From Paraburkholderia phenoliruptrix (GTDB taxonomy: Bacteria > Pseudomonadota > Gammaproteobacteria > Burkholderiales > Burkholderiaceae): 64,000 nucleotides of DNA. This document shows positions 18,270 through 26,926 of the stretch, one piece after another. Position 1 is the stretch's first letter. Every line of letters starts with the position of its first letter. The position numbers were made by a program, and so were the translations under genes. The notes under the pieces are model-generated. The model did not search any database. It saw only the letters and a program-made list of their open reading frames with translations, and was not told the DNA's origin. The DNA lies in NCBI RefSeq assembly GCF_019511605.1, contig NZ_JAEUAV010000009.1, positions 62,001 through 126,000 on the forward strand. Direction: 5' to 3'.

Positions 18270-19064
18270 ATGAAAATCCCACGCGCAAACACGATGTTGA
18301 CCGCTGTCGCCCTCGCCCTCATGGCTACGAGCACGATGGCGACGGCCAAGGAATGGACCACGATCCGAGTCGGCGTCGATCCGACCTATCCGCCTTTCGA
18401 GTCGGTCGCCAAGGACGGCACCGTCGAGGGCTTCGATGTCGATCTCGGCAATGCGCTGTGCGCGAAGCTGAAAGCGAAATGCGTGTGGGTGCAAAGTAGT
18501 TTTGACGGCCTCATCCCTGGACTGCAATCACGCAAGTTCGACGTGATCCTGTCGTCGATGGCCGCGAACGAAAAGCGCCGTCAACAGATCGACTTCACCG
18601 CACGGCTTTACCGCAACCAGACACGGTTGATCGCGAAGGAAAGCGCTCACCTGCTGCCCGAAGCGTCGAAACTCGCGGGCAAGCGCGTCGCGGTCGAGCA
18701 AGGCACGGTGCAGGAAACCTATGCGCGGCAGAAGTGGGCCGCGTCCGGTGTCGAGGTGGTCGCGTATCCGAGTTATGACCAGGCCTATTCGGATCTGACC
18801 GCCGGCCGTGTCGACGCGGTTCTGATGGATGCGGTACAAGGCAGACTCGGCTTTTTGAATACTCCGGCAGGCAAAGGCTATGCGTTCGCCGGCGATGTCG
18901 TGTACGACGCGAAGATCATGGGCGATGGCGATGCCGCCGGCGTGCGCAAGTCGGACCCGGATCTGCGCGATGCACTGAATGGCGCTATCGCGGAGATGTT
19001 GCGCGATGGAACGTATCGAAAGATTGAAGCGAAGTACTTCGATTTCGATATGTACGGGAAGTGA
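18270..19064 (+). CDS. ABC-type amino-acid (basic amino acid/opine) substrate-binding protein
   Basis: 264-aa periplasmic binding protein of SBP family 3. Signal peptide at residues 1-27 (hydrophobic MLTAVALALMATSTMATA). Mature start TIRVGVDPTYPPFESV with the family pattern GxDPxYPPFE, then GFDVDLGNALC and the C-terminal DALNGAIAEMLRDGTYRKI. Resembles lysine/arginine/ornithine and opine binders. Same strand, 78 bp after the flavoenzyme operon, so it probably delivers the enzyme's substrate. No permease or ATPase gene follows: the next gene is convergent. The transporter core must be elsewhere or lost. Confidence 0.9.
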   Translation: MKIPRANTMLTAVALALMATSTMATAKEWTTIRVGVDPTYPPFESVAKDGTVEGFDVDLGNALCAKLKAKCVWVQSSFDGLIPGLQSRKFDVILSSMAANEKRRQQIDFTARLYRNQTRLIAKESAHLLPEASKLAGKRVAVEQGTVQETYARQKWAASGVEVVAYPSYDQAYSDLTAGRVDAVLMDAVQGRLGFLNTPAGKGYAFAGDVVYDAKIMGDGDAAGVRKSDPDLRDALNGAIAEMLRDGTYRKIEAKYFDFDMYGK

Positions 19065-19187
19065 TGAATCTCGCTTTGTCGGACTAGACTTCTTTTCTGC
19101 AGCGGGTAGCGATACAGGAGCGGCTGGAGTCCGCATTGTCCGACGCTTTCGTGAACGAGGCTGGGCGAAGCCGCGCTCGGCGTCGGC

Positions 19188-20120
19188 CTATCCGGCCACA
19201 TGTTCCGATGCGCTACCTGAGCGGCCGAACAGCCGTGCGACGACAGAGCGTAGCCATCTATTACCCGCCTCCTGATGGTAGCGCGGGTGCCAGTGTTGCC
19301 GTACCGCGAAACCCTCGACGGGAATCGGGCACGAATGGACCGCGAGATCGCTCGCCTGGGCCAGCGTCTCGCCGATATGGCGCGGCAAAGTGGTGATCAG
19401 ATCAGTGTGTTGCACGATCGTGCCGAGCCCGAGGAAACCAGGCAATTCAAGCACTACGCGCCGTTCGATGCGTCCGCGCAGCAGCGCCTGTTCGAGCAGC
19501 GCCGTGCCTGTTCCTGCCGTGATCGCAATATGGCCTTCCCTGCAATACGCGTTGACGCTCATCCGCTTCTTAATGCGCGGATGATGGCGATTGGCGAGGC
19601 AAACCCAATCCTGCTCGTAAAGCTGCTGCTGATAAATGCCGCCGGTGAGCCATGGCACGTAGCCGATCGCGAGATCGGCCTCGCCCGATCCGAGCGCGCG
19701 CTCCGTATTGCCGTCTATCCGCGCGGCCTCCAGCCGCACGCCCGGCGCCTGCGCGCGCACATGCGCCAGCAGGCGCGGCAGCAAGGTCACGTGGCTCGCA
19801 TCCGTCATGCAGATACGAAAGCGCCGCTGCGCGGTGCCGGGATCGAACGCCACTTCCCACGCGGACAGGCGCCGCAGCGATTCCAGGATTTCCCGGCATG
19901 GACCGATCAGCGCATCGGCTTGCGGAGTCGGCGCCATGCCTGCGGGTGTACGAATGAAAAGCGGATCGTGCAGATGTTCCCGCAAACGCGCGAGCCAGAT
20001 GCTGATGGTCGGCTGGCTCTGGCCGAGCTGCTCGGCCACGCGCGTGACGCTGCGCGTGTCGTAAAGCAGGTCGAACAACTGCAGCAGTTTGAGTTCAGGC
20101 AGCTCGGTCGGAATTGTCAC
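19188..20120 (-). CDS. LysR-family regulator of the adjacent CoA-transferase operon
   Basis: 310-aa LysR protein of the NodD/LinR-like branch. HTH at residues 8-67 (LQLFDLLYDTRSVTRVAEQLG, SQPTISIWLARLREHL), then FIRTPAGMAPTPQA, typical of that branch, and an effector-binding domain. Divergent from the operon beginning 20222, with a perfect inverted repeat at 20130-20148 in the 101-bp gap. Convergent with the binding-protein gene before it. Predicted local regulator; effector unknown. Confidence 0.88.
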   Translation of the reverse strand: MTIPTELPELKLLQLFDLLYDTRSVTRVAEQLGQSQPTISIWLARLREHLHDPLFIRTPAGMAPTPQADALIGPCREILESLRRLSAWEVAFDPGTAQRRFRICMTDASHVTLLPRLLAHVRAQAPGVRLEAARIDGNTERALGSGEADLAIGYVPWLTGGIYQQQLYEQDWVCLANRHHPRIKKRMSVNAYCREGHIAITAGTGTALLEQALLRGRIERRVVLELPGFLGLGTIVQHTDLITTLPRHIGETLAQASDLAVHSCPIPVEGFAVRQHWHPRYHQEAGNRWLRSVVARLFGRSGSASEHVAG

Positions 20121-20129
20121 AGGTCACCA

Positions 20130-20148
20130 TTATTGCGTGAGGCAATAA
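20130..20148. promoter_or_regulatory. Inverted repeat TTATTGC-N5-GCAATAA, probable LysR operator
   Basis: Perfect 7-bp arms with a 5-bp spacer, placed 10 bp upstream of the LysR start and about 75 bp before the divergent operon. Size and location are those of an autoregulated LysR recognition site. Confidence 0.65.
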
Positions 20149-20221
20149 CGTCATTGTAGCCATTGCATTGCGACATCGGGCGACGCCTCTTATCGTGACG
20201 TCACACGTTAAGGAGACGCTC

Positions 20222-21172
20222 TTGAAAATTGCGATTCTGGGTGCCGGCGCGCTAGGCTGCGCGATCGGCGCGACGCTCACCGAAGGCGGTCACGAGACCT
20301 GGCTGATCGACCGGTCGGCCGCTCACGTCGAGGCCATGCGAAGCCATGGCCTGCGCGTCGACGACGCCCGCGGTTCGCGCCAGGTGGAAGTCCGCGCGAG
20401 CACCAACCCGAGCGAGGTTGGACCGGCGGAACTCGTCATTGTGCTCGTCAAATCGTTCCATACGGACACGGCAATCCGCGGCGCGCTGCCGCTGGTCGGA
20501 CCCGACACGCTGGTGCTGTCGCTGCAGAACGGCCTCGGCCACGAAGACATCCTTGCAGACGCGGTGGGCCGCGAACGGGTACTGGCGGGCAAAACTTACG
20601 TGGGCGGCGTACTGCGGGGCGCGGCGCATATCGAGTCGGGCGTCGTGGGCAAACACACGATCATTGGCGAACTGGATGGACGCGTGACGGATCGCGTTCG
20701 CCGCGTTGCCGACGCATTCAATGGTGCCGGTCTCACGACGCAGGTCAGCGACAATATCGTCGGCACGATGTGGGACAAGCTGCTGGTGAATGTGGCAACC
20801 GGCGCGCTGACCGGCATCACGTCGCTCACCTACGGCCAGCTGTATGAAGAGCCTTTGCTCAAGGCCACATCGCTCGCGGCCGTGGCTGAAGCGATCGCGG
20901 TCGCGCAGGCCGCGGGCGTCACGCTTTCGATGACGGATCCCGAGCAGGCGTGGACGCTCGCGGCGCAGGGGCTGCCTGCTGCGTTCAAGACCTCGATGCT
21001 GCAAAGCCTGGAAAAAGGCTCGGCAACCGAAATCGACTTCATCAACGGCTCGGTCGTGCGCTGGGGCGCGCGGCACGGCGTGCCGACGCCGGTCAACGCG
21101 ACGCTCGTCGCGTGCATCAAGGGCATCGAACGCGCGATGGCCGATCGCCAGAATGCGGGGAGTCACGTATGA
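20222..21172 (+). CDS. Ketopantoate reductase (ApbA/PanE) family oxidoreductase
   Basis: 316-aa NADPH-dependent 2-dehydropantoate 2-reductase family protein. Rossmann motif ILGAGALGCAIGATL at residues 4-18; conserved KSFHTD with the catalytic-type lysine near residue 76; NGLGHED; C-terminal domain with DKLLVNVATGALTGIT and the family pattern KTSMLQSLEKGSATEIDFING. The start is TTG at 20222, chosen because AAGGAG lies at 20210-20215 and the nucleotide-binding strand begins at once; no in-frame ATG fits. First of five tightly packed genes. In this setting it more likely reduces or oxidises a pathway 2-oxo/2-hydroxy acid than serves pantothenate synthesis. Confidence 0.85.
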   Translation: MKIAILGAGALGCAIGATLTEGGHETWLIDRSAAHVEAMRSHGLRVDDARGSRQVEVRASTNPSEVGPAELVIVLVKSFHTDTAIRGALPLVGPDTLVLSLQNGLGHEDILADAVGRERVLAGKTYVGGVLRGAAHIESGVVGKHTIIGELDGRVTDRVRRVADAFNGAGLTTQVSDNIVGTMWDKLLVNVATGALTGITSLTYGQLYEEPLLKATSLAAVAEAIAVAQAAGVTLSMTDPEQAWTLAAQGLPAAFKTSMLQSLEKGSATEIDFINGSVVRWGARHGVPTPVNATLVACIKGIERAMADRQNAGSHV

Positions 21173-21561
21173 GCGCGCCGAAAGCGTATCTCGAACACGT
21201 CGCGGTATTCGTGCGCGACATCCACTGGCACATCCGCTTTTTCGAGGACGTGTTCGGCATGACGATGCGCGAGGTCGACGGCACGCCTGAAGCGCCACGC
21301 CAGTACTGGACGCTCGGCGGCATGCAGTTCATCGCCATGCCGGACTTCGCGGGACCGGAAGGACGTCTCGCTCATCTCGGCATCATGTGCGAGGACGTCG
21401 AGGCGGCGCTTACCGCCGCCCGCCGCTACGACGTGCAGCCGATGCCGCAAGGCCCGAACTGGCTGCGTTTGCCCGATGGCCTCGCGCTCGAATTCATTCA
21501 GGCGAGACCCGCGCGCTGCGTCGCGCAGGCGCTTTCCATCGACCCGCGCTCGGAGGTATGA
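21169..21561 (+). CDS. VOC (glyoxalase/dioxygenase superfamily) protein
   Basis: 130-aa single-module vicinal-oxygen-chelate protein. LEHVAVFVRDIHWHIRFFEDVFGM (about residues 8-31) is the first beta-alpha-beta unit; a second ends LPDGLALEFIQ. Potential metal ligands are His10, His62 (RLAHLG) and Glu near 112. Coupled to the previous gene by ATGA, and one base separates its stop from the next start. Function in the family ranges over epimerase, lyase, dioxygenase and resistance protein; none can be chosen here. Confidence 0.8.
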   Translation: MSAPKAYLEHVAVFVRDIHWHIRFFEDVFGMTMREVDGTPEAPRQYWTLGGMQFIAMPDFAGPEGRLAHLGIMCEDVEAALTAARRYDVQPMPQGPNWLRLPDGLALEFIQARPARCVAQALSIDPRSEV

Positions 21562-21562
21562 C

Positions 21563-22024
21563 ATGACCATCGTCGAGAAATACTGGGACGACGCGCGCGA
21601 AGGCGACGAGTGCATCAGCCCGCATTACACCGTCACGAAGGAGCGGATTCTCGCGTATGCGGAGCTCACCGGCGACCACACACCTGTCCACGTGGATGAA
21701 GCGTATGCGAACGCCAGCCACTTCGGCTGTCTCGTGGCGCATGGGCTATTCGGTCTGTCGATCGCGGATGGCCTTAAAACGCAGAGCGATTACCGCTTTC
21801 TGCCAGGCATGTCGCTCGGCTGGAGCTGGGACTTCGTACTGCCGATCAAGGTCAACGACGTGCTGCACGTGAAGTTTCGCGTCGGCTCGATGCGGCCGAG
21901 CAGGAGTCGTCCCGACTGGGGCATCGTGATTCTGCCTTCGGAACTGATCAATCAGCACGGCGAAGTCGTGCAACGCGGCGAGCATCGTCTGATGGTGCCG
22001 CGCCGGCCGGGAGCCGCGCAATGA
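21563..22024 (+). CDS. MaoC-family hydratase
   Basis: 153-aa hot-dog-fold protein of the MaoC/(R)-specific enoyl-CoA hydratase family. Hydratase-2 motif AELTGDHTPVHVDEAYA (about residues 31-47) supplies the Asp and His used to add water to an enoyl-CoA. Strong ribosome site GGAGG at 21552-21556 sets the ATG at 21563. Stop overlaps the CoA-transferase start as ATGA. Role inferred: hydration of the CoA ester produced by the next enzyme's CoA transfer. Confidence 0.87.
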   Translation: MTIVEKYWDDAREGDECISPHYTVTKERILAYAELTGDHTPVHVDEAYANASHFGCLVAHGLFGLSIADGLKTQSDYRFLPGMSLGWSWDFVLPIKVNDVLHVKFRVGSMRPSRSRPDWGIVILPSELINQHGEVVQRGEHRLMVPRRPGAAQ

Positions 22025-23235
22025 AACAGGCACGTCCACTGGAAGGGATTCGCGTCGTCGATTACAGCCATTTTCTCGCGGGCCCGTATGTGGGGCGTTG
22101 CCTCGCAGCGCTGGGCGCGGAAGTGATCAAGGTCGAACGGCCCGGTGGCGGCGACGCCGGACGTCAGCACGCTAGCGTGCTCGACGATCGGTCAAGCGGC
22201 TATTTCCTGCAGCTGAACATGGGCAAGCGCGGCGTCAGCGTGAACATGAAGGACCCGCGCGGCAAGGCCTTCATGGAACGTCTGTGCGACTCGGCGGATG
22301 TGTTCGTGGAGAACTACCGTCCCGGCGCGCTCGAAAAGCTCGGTCTCGGCTATGAGGCGCTGTCGGCGCGCAATCCGCGGCTCGTCTATTGCTCGATTTC
22401 CGCATATGGGCACACTGGACCGGACGCTCATCGCGCGGGTTTCGGCCTGATTGCCGAGGCCAAGAGCGGCATCATGCAGATGGTGGGCTCGCCGGGCGAG
22501 CGTCCGCCGCTGCTGCGCATTTCGCTTGGCGACATGTACACCGGAATCCACGCGGTCGCTGCGATCAATGCAGCGCTGCTCGGCCGCGTGAAGAGCGGGC
22601 GTGGCCAGCATATCGACATGGCGCTGTACGACACGCTCGTGTCGATGCACGAGTACGCGGTCCAGTGCTACACGCTTGCCGATGTCCTGCCCGAGCAGAC
22701 AGGACACGACATGCCCGGCTCGACGTTGTACGGCGTGTTCCGCGCGACCGACGGCGATCTGGTGATCGCCGCGCAGGTAGACGATGCATGGAAGCGCTTC
22801 GCCGCGTTGATCGAAGAGAACGGTGGCCCGCGCGGCTTTGGCAACGATGCAAGGTTTCACGACAGCGTCGGGCGCAACGCGCATCGGCGCGAGATTCTCG
22901 CGGTGGTCGAGCCGTGGGTCGCGGCGCACACGGTCGCACAGATCCTCGAACTGCTAGACGCTATCGACGTGCCGTGCGCGAAGGTGCAACGCATTGACGA
23001 AGTGATTGCCGATCCGCAGATCCAGGCACGCGGGATGATCGTCGAGCAGGAGCACCCGCGCTACGGGACACTGCGTTTGCCGAACTTGCCGTTCCGGTTT
23101 TCTGCGTGTGACACGACGATCCGGGAGGTCGCGCCGGATCTCGGACAGCACAACGGCGAAGTCGCGCGATCGCTGGGATTTACGCCGGCCGAAATCGATG
23201 CGATGCAGACAGATGGCGTGTTGTTCGAAAAGTGA
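22021..23235 (+). CDS. Class III (CaiB/BaiF) CoA-transferase
   Basis: 404-aa family III CoA-transferase. LEGIRVVDYSHFLAGPYVGRCLAALGAEVIKVE is the characteristic N-terminus. The predicted catalytic aspartate is Asp171 in ISLGDMYTG, corresponding to the Asp that forms the acyl-enzyme anhydride in formyl-CoA transferase. The small domain and GRGQHIDMALYDTLVSM are intact. Coupled by ATGA to the MaoC gene. Expected to move CoA from a donor such as succinyl-CoA to a carboxylic acid; neither partner is identifiable. Confidence 0.92.
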   Translation: MKQARPLEGIRVVDYSHFLAGPYVGRCLAALGAEVIKVERPGGGDAGRQHASVLDDRSSGYFLQLNMGKRGVSVNMKDPRGKAFMERLCDSADVFVENYRPGALEKLGLGYEALSARNPRLVYCSISAYGHTGPDAHRAGFGLIAEAKSGIMQMVGSPGERPPLLRISLGDMYTGIHAVAAINAALLGRVKSGRGQHIDMALYDTLVSMHEYAVQCYTLADVLPEQTGHDMPGSTLYGVFRATDGDLVIAAQVDDAWKRFAALIEENGGPRGFGNDARFHDSVGRNAHRREILAVVEPWVAAHTVAQILELLDAIDVPCAKVQRIDEVIADPQIQARGMIVEQEHPRYGTLRLPNLPFRFSACDTTIREVAPDLGQHNGEVARSLGFTPAEIDAMQTDGVLFEK

Positions 23236-23243
23236 GGCAAACG

Positions 23244-24077
23244 ATGAGCGATACCTATGCGGTGATCGGCAATCCGATCAGCCACACGAAATCACCGCTG
23301 ATTCACGGGCTTTTTGCGCGAGCGACGCAGCAGGCGATGCACTACGTGGCAATCGAGGGTCCGCGTGAACCGGCTGATGCGTTCGCGGCCACGGTGCGCG
23401 AATTCATCGCGGCGGGCGGCAAGGGTATGAACATCACCGCGCCGTTCAAGCTGGCCGCATTCGAGATGGCCGACGAGCGCAGCGAACGCGCGACGCTCGC
23501 CGGTGCAGCAAATGCGTTCAAGTTCGACAACGGCCGGGTTCTTGCGGAGAACTTCGATGGCATTGGACTGCTGCGCGACATCGAGGTGAATCTGCACACG
23601 CCGCTTGCAGGCAAGCGGGTGTTGGTGCTCGGCGCGGGCGGTGCGGCGCGCGGCGCGCTGCTGCCGTTTCTGGACGCGGGTCCCGCGCAACTGGTGATAG
23701 TGAATCGCCATGTCGAGAAAGCACAAGCGCTGGCGTCGCAGGGCGCGTCGCACGGTCCGGTCACCGCTTGCACTTATGACGACCTTGCACGGATGGGGCG
23801 TTTCGATCTGGTGGTCAACGCGACCTCCGCCAGCCTGACGGGCGATTTGCCGCCCGTGCCGCCAACAGTCTTCAGTCCGCAGGGCACAGCCTATGAACTC
23901 GCGTACGGCAAACGCCTGACGCCGTTCCTGCGGCTCGCCCGCAATGCCGGAGTGGCCGGTGTCGCGGACGGCGTCGGCATGCTGGTCGAGCAGGCCGCGC
24001 AAGCGTTTCTCTGGTGGCGCGGCGTGCGGCCCGACACGCAAGCGGTGATTGACCGGCTCACGGTTCCGCTCGATTGA
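23244..24077 (+). CDS. Shikimate/quinate dehydrogenase (AroE) family protein
   Basis: 277-aa AroE-fold NAD(P)-dependent dehydrogenase. Conserved shikimate-site residues are present: Thr15 and Ser17 in NPISHTKSP (most AroE have Ser at the first), Thr65 and Lys69 in NITAPFK, Asn90 in GAANAF, Asp105 in NFDGIG (usually NTDG), and Gln near residue 256 in GMLVEQAAQAF. Dinucleotide motif LVLGAGGAARGALLPFL near residue 130. ATG at 23244 begins MSDTYAVIGNPIS, 8 bp after the CoA-transferase stop. Active-site conservation argues for a polyhydroxy-cyclohexene or cyclohexane carboxylate substrate, but its operon is catabolic in appearance, so it is probably not the housekeeping AroE. Confidence 0.85.
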   Translation: MSDTYAVIGNPISHTKSPLIHGLFARATQQAMHYVAIEGPREPADAFAATVREFIAAGGKGMNITAPFKLAAFEMADERSERATLAGAANAFKFDNGRVLAENFDGIGLLRDIEVNLHTPLAGKRVLVLGAGGAARGALLPFLDAGPAQLVIVNRHVEKAQALASQGASHGPVTACTYDDLARMGRFDLVVNATSASLTGDLPPVPPTVFSPQGTAYELAYGKRLTPFLRLARNAGVAGVADGVGMLVEQAAQAFLWWRGVRPDTQAVIDRLTVPLD

Positions 24078-24167
24078 GCGAGTGAGCTCGAACTGGCTGG
24101 GTCATCGCTTTCCCTTTATCTCTCGTTTTGACAAGTGAGAGTCGTGGTGAAATAGCGTGTAGACATC

Positions 24168-24353
24168 CTAAGGTGCTGGCCATTGGCAGTCGCGGTAGTG
24201 AGCCTGTGACGTATCCGCGATATGCGTCGGTCTGGGCGCTAACCAGATCGCAAGCGCCCCGATCACGAAGCAACGCGCAATGTTGAAAAACAACTGGTTC
24301 GGGGCGAGCATGACCGCCTGCGACTCGACCGCGTTGCTAATCTGCGCCTGTGC
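24168..24353 (-). pseudogene. C-terminal remnant of a DHA2-type MFS transporter
   Basis: A 61-codon minus-strand stretch between stops at 24354 and 24168 translates to a transporter-like tail: about 40 residues with QAVMLAPNQLFFNIARCFV, then ALAIWLAPRP and ADTSQAH. The position and sequence resemble the last helix and short hydrophilic tail of EmrB/DHA2 drug exporters. There is no start codon context, no upstream transporter sequence, and an in-frame stop just before it. Identification rests on recognition by eye. Confidence 0.45.
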
Positions 24354-24540
24354 CTACTCGCTTTTCATTCGTCATCTGTGCCGCACATATTCATCCTGAA
24401 TTTTTCGCACTCTTTTGTTTATCTAAATCGCATTGATGCGAATTGAATTCTTCAGGCGGGTGAAATTACCAATACCAGCGCGCGTGACGTGTCTGCTCAA
24501 CAATTTGCGCAAAATCATGCGGTTATTTTTGGGTAGGGAT

Positions 24541-24567
24541 TAAGACTTGGTTTTCGCTGACCGATAT
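24541..24567 (+). promoter_or_regulatory. Candidate sigma-28 (FliA) promoter of the mcp-cheW operon
   Basis: TAAGACTT, 11 bp, ACCGATAT. Compared with the flagellar consensus TAAAGTTT-N11-GCCGATAA this is 5 of 8 and 6 of 8 matches at exact spacing. It lies 122 bp before the chemoreceptor start and would produce a leader of about 115 nt. Confidence 0.5.
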
Positions 24568-24688
24568 CCACGTTTATAGACAGGACTGACCTCAAGTCCG
24601 GTGACGCTGTTGCTCGCGATTTATCCGTCCGCGCGGTAGCGACTGAACGCGAATCCTGTCGGATCCCCTTTTCAAGGACACTTTCATT

Positions 24689-26362
24689 ATGCTCGGCAAT
24701 ATCAAGATCGGCATTCGCCTCGTCGCCGCATTTCTCCTTGTCGCATCGGCCAGCGGTATCGTGGGCATGGTCGGCATCAGCAACGCCAGCAAGCTCAACG
24801 AACTGGCCGATCGCATGTACAGCACCGAATTGCTGGGCATGTCCTATATCAAGGAGGCGAACATCGACCTTATTTATATCGGGCGCGCCCGCTCCAATGC
24901 GCTGCTGGCCTCCACGGCGGAAGAACGCGCGAAGTTCGTCGACATGATGAACAAGTCTTTCGACTTGTTGAAAAGCAACATGGACAAAGCGCGTCCGCTC
25001 GTGACATCGGAAAAGGGCAAACAGCTGTTGGACAACTTTTCGCGAACCTGGGAAGCGTACATGCGCGATCAGGCAACGCTGGCCCCGCTCATCAGTGCCA
25101 GCAAACTAAGCGACCACGATCCGGCACTGACGACTGCGCTCGCAGCGGTGCGCGAAAAAGCGAACGTGCTCGACGACACGATGACGCAGCTTGCTGAACT
25201 GAAGGACGCCGGCGCGAAGGAGGCCTCCCGGGAGACCGCCGCGCTGTACGAGCAAAGCCGCTCGCTGATGATCGGCACGATTGCGGCGGCTCTCGTATTG
25301 GGCGTGCTGCTCGGCTTCGTCATCAGTCGCGGTGTGAGCAAGCCTTTGGCGCAGGCGCTGGACGCTGCAAACCGGCTTGCTGAAGGCGATCTCACGGTGC
25401 GCGTCGAATCGAAGAACAAGGACGAGGTGGGCCAACTGCTGCGGGCGATGCAAAACATGATCGCGCGGCTCTCGGACGTCGTGGGCGAGGTCAATAGCGG
25501 CGCTGAAGCGCTGGCGGGCGCGGCCGAGGAAGTTAGCGCCACCGCGCAATCGTTAAGCCAGGCGTCCAGCGAACAGGCGGCCGGCGTGGAAGAGACGAGC
25601 GCGTCGATCGAACAGATGACGGCGTCGATTTCGCAGAACAACGAAAACGCACAAGTGACCGACGGCATGGCGCAGCAGGCCGCGAAAGAAGCCATCCACA
25701 GCGGCGAAGCGGTCAAGTCGACCGTCAGCGCGATGAAACAGATCGCGCAGAAGATTGGCATCATCGACGACATCGCGTACCAGACCAATCTGCTGGCGCT
25801 GAACGCTGCGATCGAGGCGGCGCGAGCCGGCGAGCACGGCAAAGGCTTTGCCGTGGTGGCGGCCGAGGTGCGCAAGCTCGCGGAGCGCAGCCAGGTGGCG
25901 GCGCAGGAGATCGGCACCGTCGCGGGCTCCAGCGTGGAATTGGCGGAGAAGGCCGGCGCGCTGCTCGATTCGATGGTGCCAAACATCAAGAAGACATCGG
26001 AACTGGTGCAGGAAATCACCGCAGCATCCGAAGAGCAGTCTTCCGGCGTCGGGCAGATCAACGTCGCGGTCAGTCAGTTGAGCCAGACGACGCAACAGAA
26101 TGCGTCAAGCTCCGAGGAGCTCGCAGCGACCGCCGAAGAAATGAGCAGCCAGTCAGAACAATTGCGGCAAGCGATGACCTTCTTCCGCCTGGCCTCCGGC
26201 AGTAACACGGTGCGCGCGAACGACGCCGGCAACGTCCGCGCTTCGGCTACACGCACGCGTGGGCGCACGGCCGTGAAACCAGCTGCGGGTCTCGCATTGG
26301 CACCAAGCCACGTGTTTGCCAGCACCGAGTTGCCCGACGAATCCCAGTTCGCGAAATTCTGA
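24689..26362 (+). CDS. Methyl-accepting chemotaxis protein, Tar-type topology
   Basis: 557-aa chemoreceptor. Transmembrane helix at about 11-30; periplasmic four-helix-bundle ligand domain at about 32-188; second helix at about 191-212 ([19 protein letters not shown]); HAMP to about 265; cytoplasmic signalling domain with the conserved hairpin tip ([20 protein letters not shown], then [15 protein letters not shown]). Methylation-type glutamate/glutamine-rich helices flank the tip. It lacks a C-terminal CheR-tethering pentapeptide and ends DESQFAKF. cheW follows 15 bp later. Ligand unknown. Confidence 0.93.
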   Translation: MLGNIKIGIRLVAAFLLVASASGIVGMVGISNASKLNELADRMYSTELLGMSYIKEANIDLIYIGRARSNALLASTAEERAKFVDMMNKSFDLLKSNMDKARPLVTSEKGKQLLDNFSRTWEAYMRDQATLAPLISASKLSDHDPALTTALAAVREKANVLDDTMTQLAELKDAGAKEASRETAALYEQSRSLMIGTIAAALVLGVLLGFVISRGVSKPLAQALDAANRLAEGDLTVRVESKNKDEVGQLLRAMQNMIARLSDVVGEVNSGAEALAGAAEEVSATAQSLSQASSEQAAGVEETSASIEQMTASISQNNENAQVTDGMAQQAAKEAIHSGEAVKSTVSAMKQIAQKIGIIDDIAYQTNLLALNAAIEAARAGEHGKGFAVVAAEVRKLAERSQVAAQEIGTVAGSSVELAEKAGALLDSMVPNIKKTSELVQEITAASEEQSSGVGQINVAVSQLSQTTQQNASSSEELAATAEEMSSQSEQLRQAMTFFRLASGSNTVRANDAGNVRASATRTRGRTAVKPAAGLALAPSHVFASTELPDESQFAKF

Positions 26363-26377
26363 TCGGAGGGTCGAGTG

Positions 26378-26920
26378 ATGAACCAGATTCCCGTTTCTGC
26401 AGGACCCCGGGCGCAGATCGACGCGCCCGAGGCCGCAAACGTTAGCGGGCCGGCGCAGGTGCTGACCTTCATGTTGGCTAACGAAGCGTTCGGCATCGGC
26501 ATTCTGTCGATCAAGGAAATCATCAGCTACACCGCGATGACGACGGTGCCGATGATGCCCGCGCTCGCGCGCGGCGTCATCAATTTGCGCGGCGCGGTAG
26601 TGCCGGTGATGGATCTGCTCGCCCGCTTCGGCAGACCCTCGTCCGAGGTGACGAAGCGCACGTGCATCGTGATCGTCGAAGTGCAACTGGCAGGCGAGCG
26701 GCAAGATATCGGCATCGTGGTGGATGCCGTAAACGAGGTGCTCGAAATTCCCGCTTCGGATATCGAACCCCCGCCGTCGTTCGGCTCGTCGATCCGTACC
26801 GAGTTCATTCAAGGCATGGGTAAGGTGCGCGGCAAGTTCGTGATCCTGCTCGCGCTGCAACACATGATGTCGGCAAGCGACATGGCGGCGCTCCAGACCG
26901 CCGCCGAAACAGCGCATTGA
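26378..26920 (+). CDS. cheW: Chemotaxis coupling protein CheW
   Basis: 180-aa CheW-domain protein that couples receptors to CheA. Core: QVLTFMLANEAFGIGILSIKEI (from about residue 27), VINLRGAVVPVMDLLARFG, and the receptor/CheA contact region IGIVVDAVNEVLEI. The ATG at 26378 is preferred to a GTG one codon earlier because GGAGGG at 26365-26370 is correctly spaced. A 25-residue N-terminal extension precedes the domain. Convergent with cheB, separated by a strong hairpin. It is the only cheW at this locus, so the CheA encoded opposite presumably uses it. Confidence 0.94.
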   Translation: MNQIPVSAGPRAQIDAPEAANVSGPAQVLTFMLANEAFGIGILSIKEIISYTAMTTVPMMPALARGVINLRGAVVPVMDLLARFGRPSSEVTKRTCIVIVEVQLAGERQDIGIVVDAVNEVLEIPASDIEPPPSFGSSIRTEFIQGMGKVRGKFVILLALQHMMSASDMAALQTAAETAH

Positions 26921-26926
26921 TACCAC

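Noticed and set aside
16959..18527. 522-codon minus-strand frame opposite the alpha-like flavoprotein
   Set aside because: Shadow of a gene with clear FAD and Fe-S motifs.
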